64,000 nt of DNA from Acholoe squamosa (lineage: Eukaryota > Annelida > Polychaeta > Phyllodocida > Polynoidae), in contig OX439040.1 in NCBI GenBank assembly GCA_949317995.1, positions 77,535,972-77,599,971 of the forward strand, given 5' to 3'. Below are positions 19,311 to 29,582 of this stretch, in pieces. Below the pieces are notes generated by a model. It searched no databases. It was not told where the DNA came from and saw only the letters and a list, made by a program, of their open reading frames with translations. Made by a program: the position numbers and the translations under genes. Each line of letters opens with the position of its first letter. The stretch's first letter is position 1.

Positions 19311-19480
19311 ATTGTACGTTTGTACCCAATTTGCACACTAAAATTGTATGTTTGCACACCAGATTGTACGCTCGTACCCAATTTGCACACTAAAAATTGT
19401 ATATTTGCACACCAGATTGTACGCTTGTACCCAATTTGCACACTAAAATTGTATGTTTGCACACTAGATTGTAAGTTGTA
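19311..19480. repeat. 52-bp tandem repeat, about 3 copies
   Basis: Units start at 19311, 19363 and 19415 with ATTGTACG(T/C)T(T/C)GTACCC and contain TTTGCACACTAAAATTGTAT. A degraded fourth copy follows. The array belongs to the long 3' non-coding part of the LTR element. Confidence 0.8.
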
Positions 19481-19633
19481 TCCAATTTACATTTGAATTA
19501 TATGTTGCACATTATACTGTATGTCTGTACCCAATTCATACACTGAAGTCAGATTTTTAGAAAATCAACATTTCTATGTGTATCCAAGCTGTACGCAAAA
19601 TTATATTTGTACATACAGAAACTATCAATTGAA

Positions 19634-19836
19634 CGCAAAATTATACATTGGCATACTAAAATTGCCAAATGCACGCGAAATTATATATTTGCACACTAAA
19701 ATTGCCAAATATACGCGAAAATTATATATTTGCACACTCAAATTGCCAAATGTACGCAAAAATTATATATTTGCACACTAAAATTGCCAAATATACGCAA
19801 AAATTATATATTTGCATACTGAAATTGTCAATTGAA
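19634..19836. repeat. 40-41-bp tandem repeat, about 5 copies
   Basis: Units begin at about 19634, 19674, 19714, 19755 and 19796 with CGC(G/A)AAA(A)TTATA and contain TTTGCACACTAAAATTGCCA. They share the GCACACTAAAATTG core with the 52-bp array, so both probably derive from one short module. Open frames across it are products of the repeat. Confidence 0.8.
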
Positions 19837-20216
19837 CGCAATTACACGCGAAATTGTAAATTTGCACACTAAAATTGTCATTTATGTTCAATTTGCACGC
19901 TAAATTGAACATTAAATGCCAAAATTGCACACTATTTGCCAAATTGTATGTTGTACATAAAAATGGAAAATTGTACCCAAAATTGATGTTACATAAGCAA
20001 ATAAGCTATGGTATGGTAAGATATAGAAACTCGGAAATGTACTTATACCCAGGAGAAAATTGTTTATACTGACAAAGCTCTACCACAAAAATTGCATTTG
20101 AAGCACTCCCCATTACTTCAAATCCTCTTACAAAACAGTATATAACTCTAAAATAAGGTAAAAATTGTATAAATTGTACATTCCCTCGGCGAAATGACGG
20201 AGTTTCGCATTCTTTC
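19837..20216. other. AT-rich spacer before the polypurine tract
   Basis: Scattered, diverged copies of the ATTGCACAC/AAATTG module continue and then fade. No gene is seen. Confidence 0.5.
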
Positions 20217-20229
20217 GGGGGAGAGGGAG
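20217..20229 (+). promoter_or_regulatory. Polypurine tract
   Basis: GGGGGAGAGGGAG ends seven bases before the TG of the 3' LTR. This is the expected primer for plus-strand DNA synthesis. Confidence 0.85.
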
Positions 20230-20236
20230 TATTCTA

Positions 20237-21582
20237 TGATATACCATTTTATTATTCCATAAATTCTGACATATTTTGTATTAATCAAAGAATATCTATG
20301 AGATTAATACATAGGTTGGTTCTAAGAGCTATAAGAGCGCTCAAACTTTGTATAAGAGCGTTCATGCCCCACTGCACACCAGCCAGGTCAGTTACAAACA
20401 CTCTCTCTGACATCAAAGGGCCCGACCTAATGGTTCACTGCACAATATAATAAAAATGAGGGTCTCAGTGTGCGACCTCATGGTTCAATGCACAAATTAA
20501 TAACTTGTAAGTGAATGCAACCGGCCGTCACGGGTGCCTGAGCACCGCTGACGCCGTCATGAGTGTCTGAGCACTCTAAGGACTGAACAATGGGTTACAT
20601 AAGCACGACGCCATAACCTTCCGGTCGCTCTAGCGTCGCTCCTGAGCAACCTAGGTCAAATATCAAAAATTCTATGGAAAGCCCATAATTAGACGGTCAG
20701 AATGAGCCCAAGATCAAGGCGGAACTCCCAGTATTAAGGAAGTTACGCCATGGAGACTGAATCGACCTCCGAGTGAGCTAAAGACAAACCGGCGGGAGTT
20801 ACGCGCCTATCCAGCGGGCATTATAATCTTGGCACATTCAGCTCCGCGCATGCCCAAAATGGCGGTTATACAAGCATAAACGACCGAGTTATGAGGGTTT
20901 GAAGATGCAGAACCGACCAAGACAATGGGGGCCATAGCGGCGTCCATGGGGGTCCTTTGTCCCCCTGTGACACTTGAAAGGGTCCCCTCAAACAATTGTA
21001 GAGTTAGGCAGATGCTGCTGGCTCCAGTCAGTCTGGAGGTGCTTTTCCAAGATTTGCTACAAATAGCCTGTCTGCACCTCCAGGAAGACATCACCAAGAA
21101 CCACTCTAGAGGTAACATCTCCAGTCATCTCCTGCTACCTGCCATACCACTGCACTATGGTGAAACTATGCTAGACAGGCATTGGTTTCCTACCATTAGT
21201 GGCCAGAGGCTATCTTCTTCAAGACTTCCACCAGAGGGTAAAGTTATCCATTATTACATTATTCCTCTAAGCAGCAGGTCAGGAGCTAGGTGTGGGAACC
21301 CACCTAGAAGTATGCTGGACACTGTATTATTAATACCTCACAGGTGGAGTGGAACTGAACATTGTACTTTATAAATTACTGTATGTTTACTGTATGTACA
21401 AATTACCTACATACTAACTACTGTATGATTGATATTTCTTACATGTTGCCTAAAGCTGAATAAACCAGTGACAACTGGAAATAACACTATTTATTATGAG
21501 CCTGATGTATTTACTCCATACACCACTAGTCATATGATATTTCTCATATGACAACTTGATCATGCCAATTACTAGTATGACA
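20237..21582 (+). repeat. 3' LTR (1,346 bp)
   Basis: Identical in length to the 5' LTR with five substitutions seen by eye. The functional poly(A) signal AATAAA is at 21459-21464, and the TATA-like word is at about 21370. Confidence 0.93.
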
Positions 21583-21588
21583 AATGTA
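21583..21588. other. Target site duplication, right copy (AATGTA)
   Basis: Directly follows the final CA of the 3' LTR and matches 5622-5627 exactly. Confidence 0.85.
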
Positions 21589-21720
21589 ACCCTGACAGGT
21601 GAGTCTCCAGGGCCACATTAATGCATCATGCCGACTTTATGGGATTGATACACTCCTTTAGAGCTGGCATGATGCCCTGGTAATCAAACTCATCAGCATC
21701 ATGTCAGCCCTCCAGGAGTA
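21589..21720. repeat. TTAA-family copy split by the LTR element (right part)
   Basis: It contains CCAGGGCCACATTAATGCAT, CATGCCGAC, GGATTGATACACTCC and GCTGGCATGATGC in family order. It continues the arm interrupted at 5627. Confidence 0.55.
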
Positions 21721-22525
21721 TATATAGGAGGTAGAACTGTTTGGAACTGGTCTATTTCACTGCTTGGGTTCCTCTAAGTTGTTTACATAGAGACCTGGAT
21801 GCGGGCCATTTCCACCAGGGCAACCAGAAGTCACTTTCCTTTCCCACACTTGTTTTGGCACAAAAGTGTGCAGATCATGAGCAGATGCACTCTCTAACCT
21901 TGTTTGGTTGGAATAATTAAAGAAATAGCAGTAATTTGCAATAAATGGAGGAAAATGTCCGTTTAGCGTCAGTCACACTTTTGGAATTGAAAATTAGATA
22001 GATAGCGTACTGATGTCGGGTTCTGAGGTAGCACCAATTTTTTTCTGCCCCATAGACCCCTATAGAGACCCCTTTCATGGTGGCTATTTATAAGAATGTA
22101 GGTAGTGTTTTAGCAGGCTAGCTAATCTACTTTTATTATGTCTGGTGGGTAGAAAATCTGTCATTTTACATAGTAGGCCTTCCCGCAGAAAATTTATGAG
22201 ATCTTTCAACTCTGAAGGACATTGAAATATTAGCTAGGAAGTACCCCTTATGGAAAAAATAGTTTAGGGTGTTCTAGAAATGATTTATCATGTAATATAT
22301 GACCTTTAACATAGAGGAAAAGGTGAATAAATGCCATTTATTGGTGAACATGAAGGCCTATATCTGTCAGAATAATAGGCCAATGAACACAAATTTGCAT
22401 TTCTTTTGAAGCCCCAGCTGTTTTCTATCAAATAGGACTAAAATAAAGAAGAATGGTGCTTTAAATATTTTACTGTACCTCCAAGAAGCCAAAAAGGGCC
22501 AAATGCATCATTTGTTGAATCCCCC
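21721..22525. other. Unassigned AT-rich DNA
   Basis: No coding region or repeat was recognised in this stretch. Confidence 0.4.
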
Positions 22526-22651
22526 CATATATGTATCAACCCCGGAGAGTTGGCATGATGCTCCAATGATGTGCTGGTGAGCAGTCTCGCCAGCACTTCA
22601 TTGGTGCATCATGACGACCAATGGGCAATGAGCGGCCTCTAAAGTGTTAAG
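22526..22651. repeat. TTAA-family right half
   Basis: It reads from GTATCAACCCCGGAGAGTTG through one hairpin arm (CAATGATGTGCTGGTGAGCA ... CGCCAGCACTTCATTGG) to CAATGAGCGGCCTCTAAAGT and TTAA. The left half is missing. Confidence 0.6.
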
Positions 22652-22965
22652 CAAATCATGACAATCAATCATAACGAATGCATCAGCCGCTATCAGATAT
22701 AGAGGCAGGGATAGTCTTCAGTTTCATTGATCACAGGAACGGAAAAATATCTGCTAGCTCAGCAAAATCTTTTCATTATACCAGAGCTAATGGTGCGGCA
22801 AATATATGAGAATGAATATAGGCGTGGCACCAGATGGACTCTTTATGTGAGGTAATAAGAGAATCCTCTTGTCTTTTTAACCCTCCAAGGGCTGTCAACT
22901 CTCTTTTAACCCTCCGCAGGCCGCCATCATGCCCATCCATCAGCATTATTATATATTCACCAACA
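22652..22965. other. Unassigned spacer
   Basis: Nothing recognisable apart from two short CCCTCC(A/G) words. Confidence 0.35.
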
Positions 22966-23864
22966 TACACTGCAAAAATGGTGTTTAGATTTTTAAACAT
23001 GTTTAGGTCTACACACGTTTAAAACCTAAACATATAGGTCAGTTAGGTGTCTCATCGACTACACATTTAGGAAATGAACACTTTTATTCTAACTACATAA
23101 ACATTTTTGCTAAACATGTTTAGATGTTTAGAGTTTAAACAGTTGAATAATAAGTGTTTAGATTTAAACATGATTATGTTTAGATATTTGGATGTTGAAT
23201 CAACACCAGGTAGCAGCACTACCTTTGAATGGACTAGCTTTACACAATTATAATCAATTTTTGTGACAAATGTACCCAAAGCCCATGTTTATTATAGTTT
23301 CTATTCATTGAATGTCATGAGAATAGAAAGGGCAATAGAAAGTTGACTAGATTCACCTTACACCACCATCATTAGCATGAAATAATCAATAATCTCAATG
23401 ACTGACACCTATTTCATGTTATTCTGGAATAGACAAAGCAATTTCCTTCCTGCCAAGCTGTTGTACTTTCTCAAGTCTCTCATTCTGATGCAGTGTGTAC
23501 ATACACGCACACATAAATAGGTGTGGCTGACATCTTTGGAGACTTTGACATGTAAATACCCCCCCCCCACCCAGTAAATGAGAAAACAAACAAAAGACTT
23601 TTTTTTCAATGTATACATGTCTGCACTCTGTAACTCTCCGTCAAAGCATTTAGACATCTAAACACAAATATTCATAAACATCTAAACACAAAAATTCATA
23701 GATATCTAAACACAAAGTTTAAACCTAAACACCTAGATTTCTAAACACTTGAGCTAAGCACATTGTTTCGCTAAACATGTGTAGGAAATAAATGTGATTG
23801 CAAAAACGTTGCAAGAATATGTTTAGCATTGTGTTTAGGATCTAAACACCATTTTTGCAGTGTA
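22966..23864. mobile_element. 899-bp TIR element with TACACTGCAAAAATGG ends
   Basis: A perfect 25-bp terminal inverted repeat (TACACTGCAAAAATGGTGTT + TAGAT) bounds the unit, and TA at both outer ends fits a TA target duplication. The flanking interiors are crowded with GTTTAGA / TCTAAAC words on both strands, while the middle (23280-23640) is unrelated. No transposase frame is present, so it is a non-autonomous element, perhaps of Tc1/mariner type by its TA target; that class call is inference. Confidence 0.7.
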
Positions 23865-24159
23865 GTGCTTGAATATGGGCATCAACATAATGCTTCAAGA
23901 CTAATTCTCCCGTACACCGTAAAAAGAAAATATAGCGAGATACTTGTTCCAATGATGCCAGAGATCTATCATTATTTTTACAGAGATTCTTTGGTACATC
24001 ATGCCGACCAATGGGAATTCTGCATCACCAAGCCTTAAAGGATTTAATATTTAATTCATTGAAATTTCAAGGACACATACATATAGAGAGGACTCCTTTT
24101 GTTAGGCATGGTAGAACAGAGGCTGCGTGGTAAAACAAGAGCACCTTGCTTGCGGTATA

Positions 24160-24397
24160 TAACCCTTCAAGAGGCCATTAATGCAGGAGTGCATCATGCC
24201 CATTGGGCATCATGATGCACAAAAAGGTGCTGGTGACACTGCTCACCCGCACTTCATTGGCGATCGTGTAGGGATGTATCAATCCAGTAGGGTAAGCATG
24301 ATACATGAATGTAGCCCTGGTGATTCACTTTCCAGGGCTGCATTCATGTATCATGGCGACCAATGGGCATGATACATAATGCCCCTTAAAAAATTAA
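24160..24397. mobile_element. TTAA-family MITE copy
   Basis: It starts TATAACCCTTCAAGAGGCC and ends TGCCCCTTAAAAAATTAA. Its second arm is of the GAATGTAGCCCTGG(T)GA / CCAGGGCTGCATTCATG type rather than the CCAGCACTTCATTGG type, so the family has interchangeable arm modules. Confidence 0.65.
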
Positions 24398-24684
24398 GGA
24401 CTGTACTGGAAGGGGATCATTGCCTAATGTCTATAAGTATTTCTGATCTTTTTGAGAACCAATCTGTTGCCATATAATGGAAATGACTTGTGAATGTCAT
24501 TTCTAGGAGGGTGAAGTGGGCAGATACAAATTATGTACAATGCACTGCAAGCTCACTTGCTAGCATTTCATTGGTGCATCATGTCAACCAATGAGGACAA
24601 ATATATGGACAGGATGATCGGAAATACAACATAGAGCTTTGGGACCAAAGCTTTACATGCATGCATCATGATGCACTCGCGATG
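24398..24684. other. Spacer with a TTAA-family fragment
   Basis: A fragment with CTAGCATTTCATTGGTGCAT lies near 24560; nothing else is recognised. Confidence 0.4.
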
Positions 24685-24896
24685 TATTAGCATGATGCAC
24701 CAAAGCAGGAAAGGCATGATGCTCAACAGTTCAGCCTTAGGTCTGAGATAATGAAATACAGAGGCAGCATCTTTCATCTTCAAATTCCCCTCTTGTATTA
24801 TTAATGACACAGCAAAAAGGATCTGATCGGATTTGATGGTAATTAAAGCATCAGAAACAGGTCTAGAACGTGCTTAAGCTAATCCCATTTAAAAGG

Positions 24897-25001
24897 ATTA
24901 GAACGTCCCCTACATAATATATCAAACATGGTATACATGATCCAATACAGGACAAGATATACTAGATTTGGCCAATAATGTTTAGTGGCTGGCTAAGCGC
25001 C
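24897..25001 (-). repeat. Terminal direct repeat, outer copy (105 bp)
   Basis: ATTAGAACGTCCCCTACATA...GGCTGGCTAAGCGCC matches 25234-25338 with only a few substitutions. It begins at the insertion border, so it marks the end of the element. Confidence 0.85.
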
Positions 25002-25233
25002 CTTTATTAATAATATTAATTAACACATTAAACATAAAAAAAAATTAGACCAATACACCAGTACATACTGAGTGGGTGAGGAGGTGGAGGAACTGTGGTT
25101 GCTACAACAGTGTAACTAACCAGATAGGAATTAGTTAGACAAGTGGAGTACAGGTGGAGACACCACAGTGGGTGCAGGAGGGAGAAATAATACCAGTACC
25201 TCACTAATACTCATATAATGCATTATATCACAC

Positions 25234-25338
25234 ATTAGAACATCCCCTACATAATATATCAAAAATGGTATACATGATCCAAGACAGGACAAGATATACT
25301 AGATTTGGCCAATAATGTTTAGTGGCTGGCTAAGCGCC
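25234..25338 (-). repeat. Terminal direct repeat, inner copy (105 bp)
   Basis: ATTAGAACATCCCCTACATA...GGCTGGCTAAGCGCC lies 19 bp beyond the recombinase stop codon. Spacing and order relative to the ORF resemble Ngaro-type right ends. Confidence 0.85.
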
Positions 25339-25357
25339 AAAACCGCAAAAATGCCAG

Positions 25358-26224
25358 TCACTTAGGTGGAACGGGATCTGAGAGCACCGAGTCCAACTCC
25401 TGAGCAACTCTAAGATCAAAAGCTATCCTTGCTTCAATTGGTTGCTGTATATAGATCATCACAATATCAAACTTCCAGTCTCCACGAGTTTTTAACTCTT
25501 CAATTGTAGATCCAACAGAGCGTAAGTAGGACGTCCATCCCCGGCCGAGGCTATGTGAAGAATAGTCATCTGGATTTAACCCTTCCTGTTCTGCCACATA
25601 CTTGAGAATATCAATATAGGCCTGATAAGACATGGGCTCACCGGGACTTAACATGAATGCTGGTGAACTGTCTGTCCCTATCACTTCGTTGAAGTGTTTC
25701 TGGGTCCAGTAGACCGCACACAACTGAGGGTCCTTCAGTCTGGCAATTGGGACTCTGAGAAGTCGATCGCCATACTGAATGGTCCTAGAGCCCCGAATTG
25801 TTATCATCATACCCCATGTTGTCATGTGAATATCTTCCCTGCACAGCATTACTGCTGAGTCTGTCATGTGTTGCTTGCGCAGGAGACCCCAGAATGAAGT
25901 TAGTAATGCAGCTCTGAATGCAGTGTGGCCCTTGTTTCCAGTTAGATGGTTGAACATCCTTAACATATGTTGAGGGAGAATCAGGAAGGCTCTTTTTACG
26001 GCCATTCCCAGCTTCCTTTTAATTCCCTCTATGGACATGTGTATCTGGTAGTCCTGGTAATTGATTGGAGGGAACCCATTCAGTTTTAGATGATGGTTTA
26101 GTCCCGATAGATAGTCCCTTATGGATGACACCTTCATACTCCTTGCCATGTTTGCTATATATAGCACAATCCTTCTGCTGGTACATGGGAAGGGTGTCAA
26201 TTGGAATTCCTTGCAAAAGTCCAT
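25358..26224 (-). pseudogene. Tyrosine recombinase of DIRS/Ngaro type, 5'-truncated
   Basis: The 288-codon frame has the layout of the recombinase domain of DIRS/Ngaro retrotransposons. It has a helical N-terminal part, then LLTSFWGLLRKQH with the first catalytic Arg, SRTIQYGDRLLRVPI (the family's TIQFGER-like strand), SSHSLGRGW, and Tyr in VMIYIQQP. Two key places look altered: the strand Lys is Arg (GSRTIQ), and the HxxR box reads HSLG with Gly where Arg is expected, although the next residue is Arg. Catalysis is therefore doubtful. The ATG straddles the insertion border (26222-26224), so it is a chance start in a fragment of a longer polyprotein. The frame is open throughout, which suggests recent decay or that only the domain was kept. 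Confidence 0.75.
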
Positions 26225-27277
26225 AAAATGGGAAATAATTTTCCTGTGATGAAAAACTGGTCTTTTAACCTGATGTGGTTTTTCCAGAAACTAATGGCAT
26301 TGTCAGAAGTGTGACTAATCGATCTCTTAAATGTAAATTTGTTGTACTCCAAATCAAAGCAGGCTGCTATTGGGTCACTGACCTATCACTTAACAACGAT
26401 AATTTTTCACAACCATCACATAGATATAAACAATTATCTAACTATTTGGGCTCGAACAGTGCTTTTTTTCTTATAACTCATGGTGCATTATCCAGCCATA
26501 ACGCACTATGAGACCTTTTGTTCGTCTTCAAGAAGGTGCTGGTTTCAATCTAGACATAAATATATGCTAGATGTTTCAAGGGATAGGTAGTATGAGTGAT
26601 AGGCAGACTAAGGGATAGGCAGTATGTGGGAGAGGCAGAGCCATGCGCAGGCAGAGTACTTGTCAGTTTGGGATAGGCAAACATTGGGATATGTAGATTG
26701 AGGTACTGACTTTGATTAGCATGTTGCATCTATAAAAAGTTCCAATCATTTTCAATATAACTTTTTTACATTTTTAAAACATTCTCATCATCAAACCTCA
26801 TTTTTAGGTACCTTTGGCCAAATTCTGAGAATCAAGACCACAAATTTTGGATTCAGCAGGATTTTTTGGTATAGGTGGCCCCTTGTTTCCATTTAATATC
26901 ACTCTGATAAAGATTCCTGACATCTCCATAAACCCCCTTATGTTACATAGGACTCAGTACTGAACACAAAAGGGAGCCTACTTTTAAGGGCAGGTAGAGG
27001 GGGGTGGCTTGCACTATAGGACTCTACGGAGTAACACATCTTAGGGAACCTATACTATTCTTGTTAGAAGTACAGGACTTGACATGCTTGGATTATACCC
27101 GAAAAATGTGTGTAAAGGTGGAGGTATATTGGGCAGAGCTACAAAATGGCCATGACGGCTTGGCAAACCGTGCGGATCGCATGCTCTTAGAAAATGTCTT
27201 CTCCTGGATTGATTCTAGGGTTAAAAGGTAAGAAATTCATACATAATAGATGAATATGTTAGATAAACGCATTATTC

Positions 27278-27349
27278 AATGTTATGAGACAGCACGCATG
27301 GGTCTTGGAGTATTGAACCATAGACCCACGTGTGCTGTCTTATAACATT
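27278..27349. ncRNA. 72-nt hairpin, pre-miRNA-like or foldback
   Basis: A 28-nt arm at 27278-27305 pairs with 27322-27349 around a 16-nt loop; 25 pairs are Watson-Crick, two are G-U and one is a mismatch. Size and shape fit an animal pre-miRNA, but a small foldback element within the repeat array would look the same. Equivalent places in the next two units (31204-31260, 35590-35650) are not paired this well. Confidence 0.35.
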
Positions 27350-29432
27350 GATTAAACGCTACTTAACAAATAAATGGTTTGCAATGGATAGTTTCAGTCT
27401 ATTCATGAATATGATTATAAAGGCCCTAAGAGGAATAGGATTGTTCATACATATTGAGGGTAGACAAAGCAGACAAAATGCATAAACAGCTGGTGAAATT
27501 ATTAAGAATGTCTATAGAATCAGAATTGCATTGCTCTTAAGTAACTTAAATTATAAGAAATATCTGTTAAGTGTATCAGGCATCCTCATAAAATTGTACA
27601 GACTCACGCTGAATTTAGTATATATCTAGTGGGCAAATCCTGAGTCATATTCTGGTCATTTTAGTAATGACCTTTTGTATTGGACCCTTGCATATAAGGC
27701 ACACCAGTGCTTATACCAGTGGCGAATCTAGGATTTTGAAAGGGAAAGGGGTGCGCCCCTCTGTTAGCCCTTATTTTTGGCTATATATATATATATCAGG
27801 TTTAAATGAGCCAAATAAACTATAACCTGCAGGGGATAAGAAGGGGGTATTAGCCCCTGTGTCCCTAGTCCCAAACCACCACTGACTGCTCTACACAGTG
27901 AAAAATAACTTTTGAATCTACCAGGAATCCTAAAAAATACTGATGAGTAAACCACTGTAAATGTATTGCAGTGAACCAGTGTATTCTTTACAAGAAACCC
28001 TATTTGGTAGTAGAGCTGTACAAAAATATGTAAGGAATCCCTGTGAAAATAATGATGGATCTCTATCACCTTTTGGACAAGGATTCCGTCATTATTTCCA
28101 TGACATTTCTTTTACAGTGCAGCTTTTTTTTTTCAAATGAATACCACAGTCACATATTGAAACTTAAGACTAATCTCCACTGGACAACAAGAGTCAGCAC
28201 TTCACCCAAAGTGTGTAATAAGATGTGAAAACTTGTGTTTTATTGGGTTTTTTGATTCCTTGACATGGCCAGTTCTTTGTGTGTTCAGGCCTGATGAGTT
28301 GATTTGCTGAGAGTGCCTGGACACAGAAGTACAGTGTTGACTACCTCTTGATAAACCATTTATGGGGCATATGATACCCGCAGATTTATGTGGCTTGGTT
28401 GTGCCAATTCAGCACTGCCCAGTCTGCGCTCCATAATTTCATGGGTACATCAATCAATTCTTTTCAGTTCAGAATGATGCATGGATGCAGCCATGGTAAT
28501 AGGAGTAATAAGCCAATGGGCATGCTATAATAATATGTATGAGCAGGCAGGCAAAAAGGATTACTCATTACTTGTCATGATGCATGAATGCAGCCCTGGC
28601 AAGTTAGTCACCATTCCTTCATGCATGTATCATGCTGATGCTATGCATTGAAACACTTCCAGAAGTTTGGCATGGTGCACCAATGAAGTGCTGGTAAGCA
28701 GACTCGCCAGCACTTCATTGGTGCATCCTGAAATCAAATGGACATGATGCACTCCTGCTTCAGCTGCCCGTAAAGGGTTAGGGAGGGGAGTTTTGGATAC
28801 TGCTTGAAAGAAAAATGGCAAACATTGCCAAACCAGTCAAATGCCTGTTGATGGTGGCCCTTTGCCCAAAGCATCTCTTGTCCTACATCTCTTTTGCTCC
28901 CTCAATGACTACAATTACCAAAACCTTTTCTTTCCACCTCTCTAAAGTAACAAGGGATTTCCATTCCGCCCATCATCATTCTAATGAAAGTAGGGGGGGC
29001 TAATTCTGGTTTAATAGGATGAAAGTCACTACTCAGACTCAGTAAGCCACTAAGCCTTTTAAAACCCTAATAGCTTTGCATTGTCCAGAGAGTAATGTCT
29101 TTGGAAATCGAGATATTTTCTTCTGCCGGGGTCTTTTGTCTTCGGTCATTGCCCTCACTCACAAGCGATTTCTGCCTGATTGTCTTAAGTAGTACTCAGG
29201 TGTGTAGGACAAAATGTTGGTTATGATGAATTACAGCGTGTGCCGCCATACCGCCATGTTTGGCCCCGAAGCATTGAATGCAATTGTTGTTCATTTTCTG
29301 AGGGCCCGCTACGATTAACTTCCCCAAGTGTCGCCGGGGTGTTACAGGAAGGAATGCAGCTGTGCCGCAAAAAGTGCTCCAACGTTGTATCTATTACCAA
29401 CGAGCTGAAACAAATTCCGTCAAAATAACGAT

Positions 29433-29582
29433 GGTTCTGCAGCAACTTGGGCACAAAGCTTAATCACTATTATTATCGCAGAGATTCTGACTAATGTACT
29501 ACTTCACGGTTCTGCAGCAACTTGGGCACAAAGCTTAATCACTATTATTATTGCAGAGATTCTGACTAATGTACTACTTCAC
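29433..29582. repeat. 75-bp tandem duplication
   Basis: GGTTCTGCAGCAACTTGGGC... is repeated at 29508 with one or two changes. Units B, C and D have a single copy, so this arose after the array formed. Confidence 0.9.

Larger units (their letters stand above)
5628..21582 (+). mobile_element. Full-length env-bearing Ty3/gypsy-class LTR retroelement, 15,955 bp
   Basis: The element is bounded by two 1,346-bp LTRs (TG...CA) and a 6-bp target duplication. The internal part runs from 6974 to 20236 and encodes gag, aspartic protease, RT, RNase H and an integrase with a GPY/F-like tail. The RT-RH-IN order places it in the Ty3/gypsy class (Metaviridae). It then carries an envelope-like gene, an extra ORF, an antisense ORF and a long repeat-rich 3' non-coding part. 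At nearly 16 kb it is large for the class. Aligning the LTRs by eye shows five substitutions and no indels (6155, 6161, 6172, 6219, 6357), about 0.4 percent, so insertion was recent. One frame break at the start of RT (10875-10899) probably disables this copy unless it is a sequence error. Confidence 0.93.
24897..26222 (-). mobile_element. Truncated DIRS/Ngaro-type tyrosine-recombinase element
   Basis: Other array units read continuously across this site (for example 43985-44010), so the insertion limits are visible: after AAAAGG at about 24896 and before ATAAAATGGG at about 26223. There is no clear target duplication, as is usual for tyrosine-recombinase retrotransposons. The minus-strand ORF is followed by two direct repeats of 105 bp (25234-25338 and 24897-25001) about 230 bp apart, resembling the split direct repeats at Ngaro 3' ends. 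No gag, RT or RNase H is left, so the element is shortened at its 5' side. Confidence 0.7.
24685..27800. repeat. Tandem unit 0 (partial) of the 4.4-kb array
   Basis: From TTAGCATGATGCACCAAAGC this matches 43768 onward. It then carries the CATCAGAAACAGGTCTAGAA segment, an inserted recombinase element (24897-26222) and the AAAATGGGAAATAATTTTCC segment. The GAAGTACAGGACTTGACATG block follows at 27067 and the unit ends before TTTAAATGAGCC. The inserted element breaks sequence that is continuous in the later units. Confidence 0.65.

Noticed and set aside
19521..19872. Overlapping frames with a repeated Tyr-Ile-Cys-Thr-Leu-Lys pattern
   Set aside because: They are the translation of the 40-bp tandem repeat and have no codon-like constraint.
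28043..28228. 61-codon frame shared by array units A and B
   Set aside because: It is shared only because the units are duplicated; there is no domain, and units C and D do not keep it.
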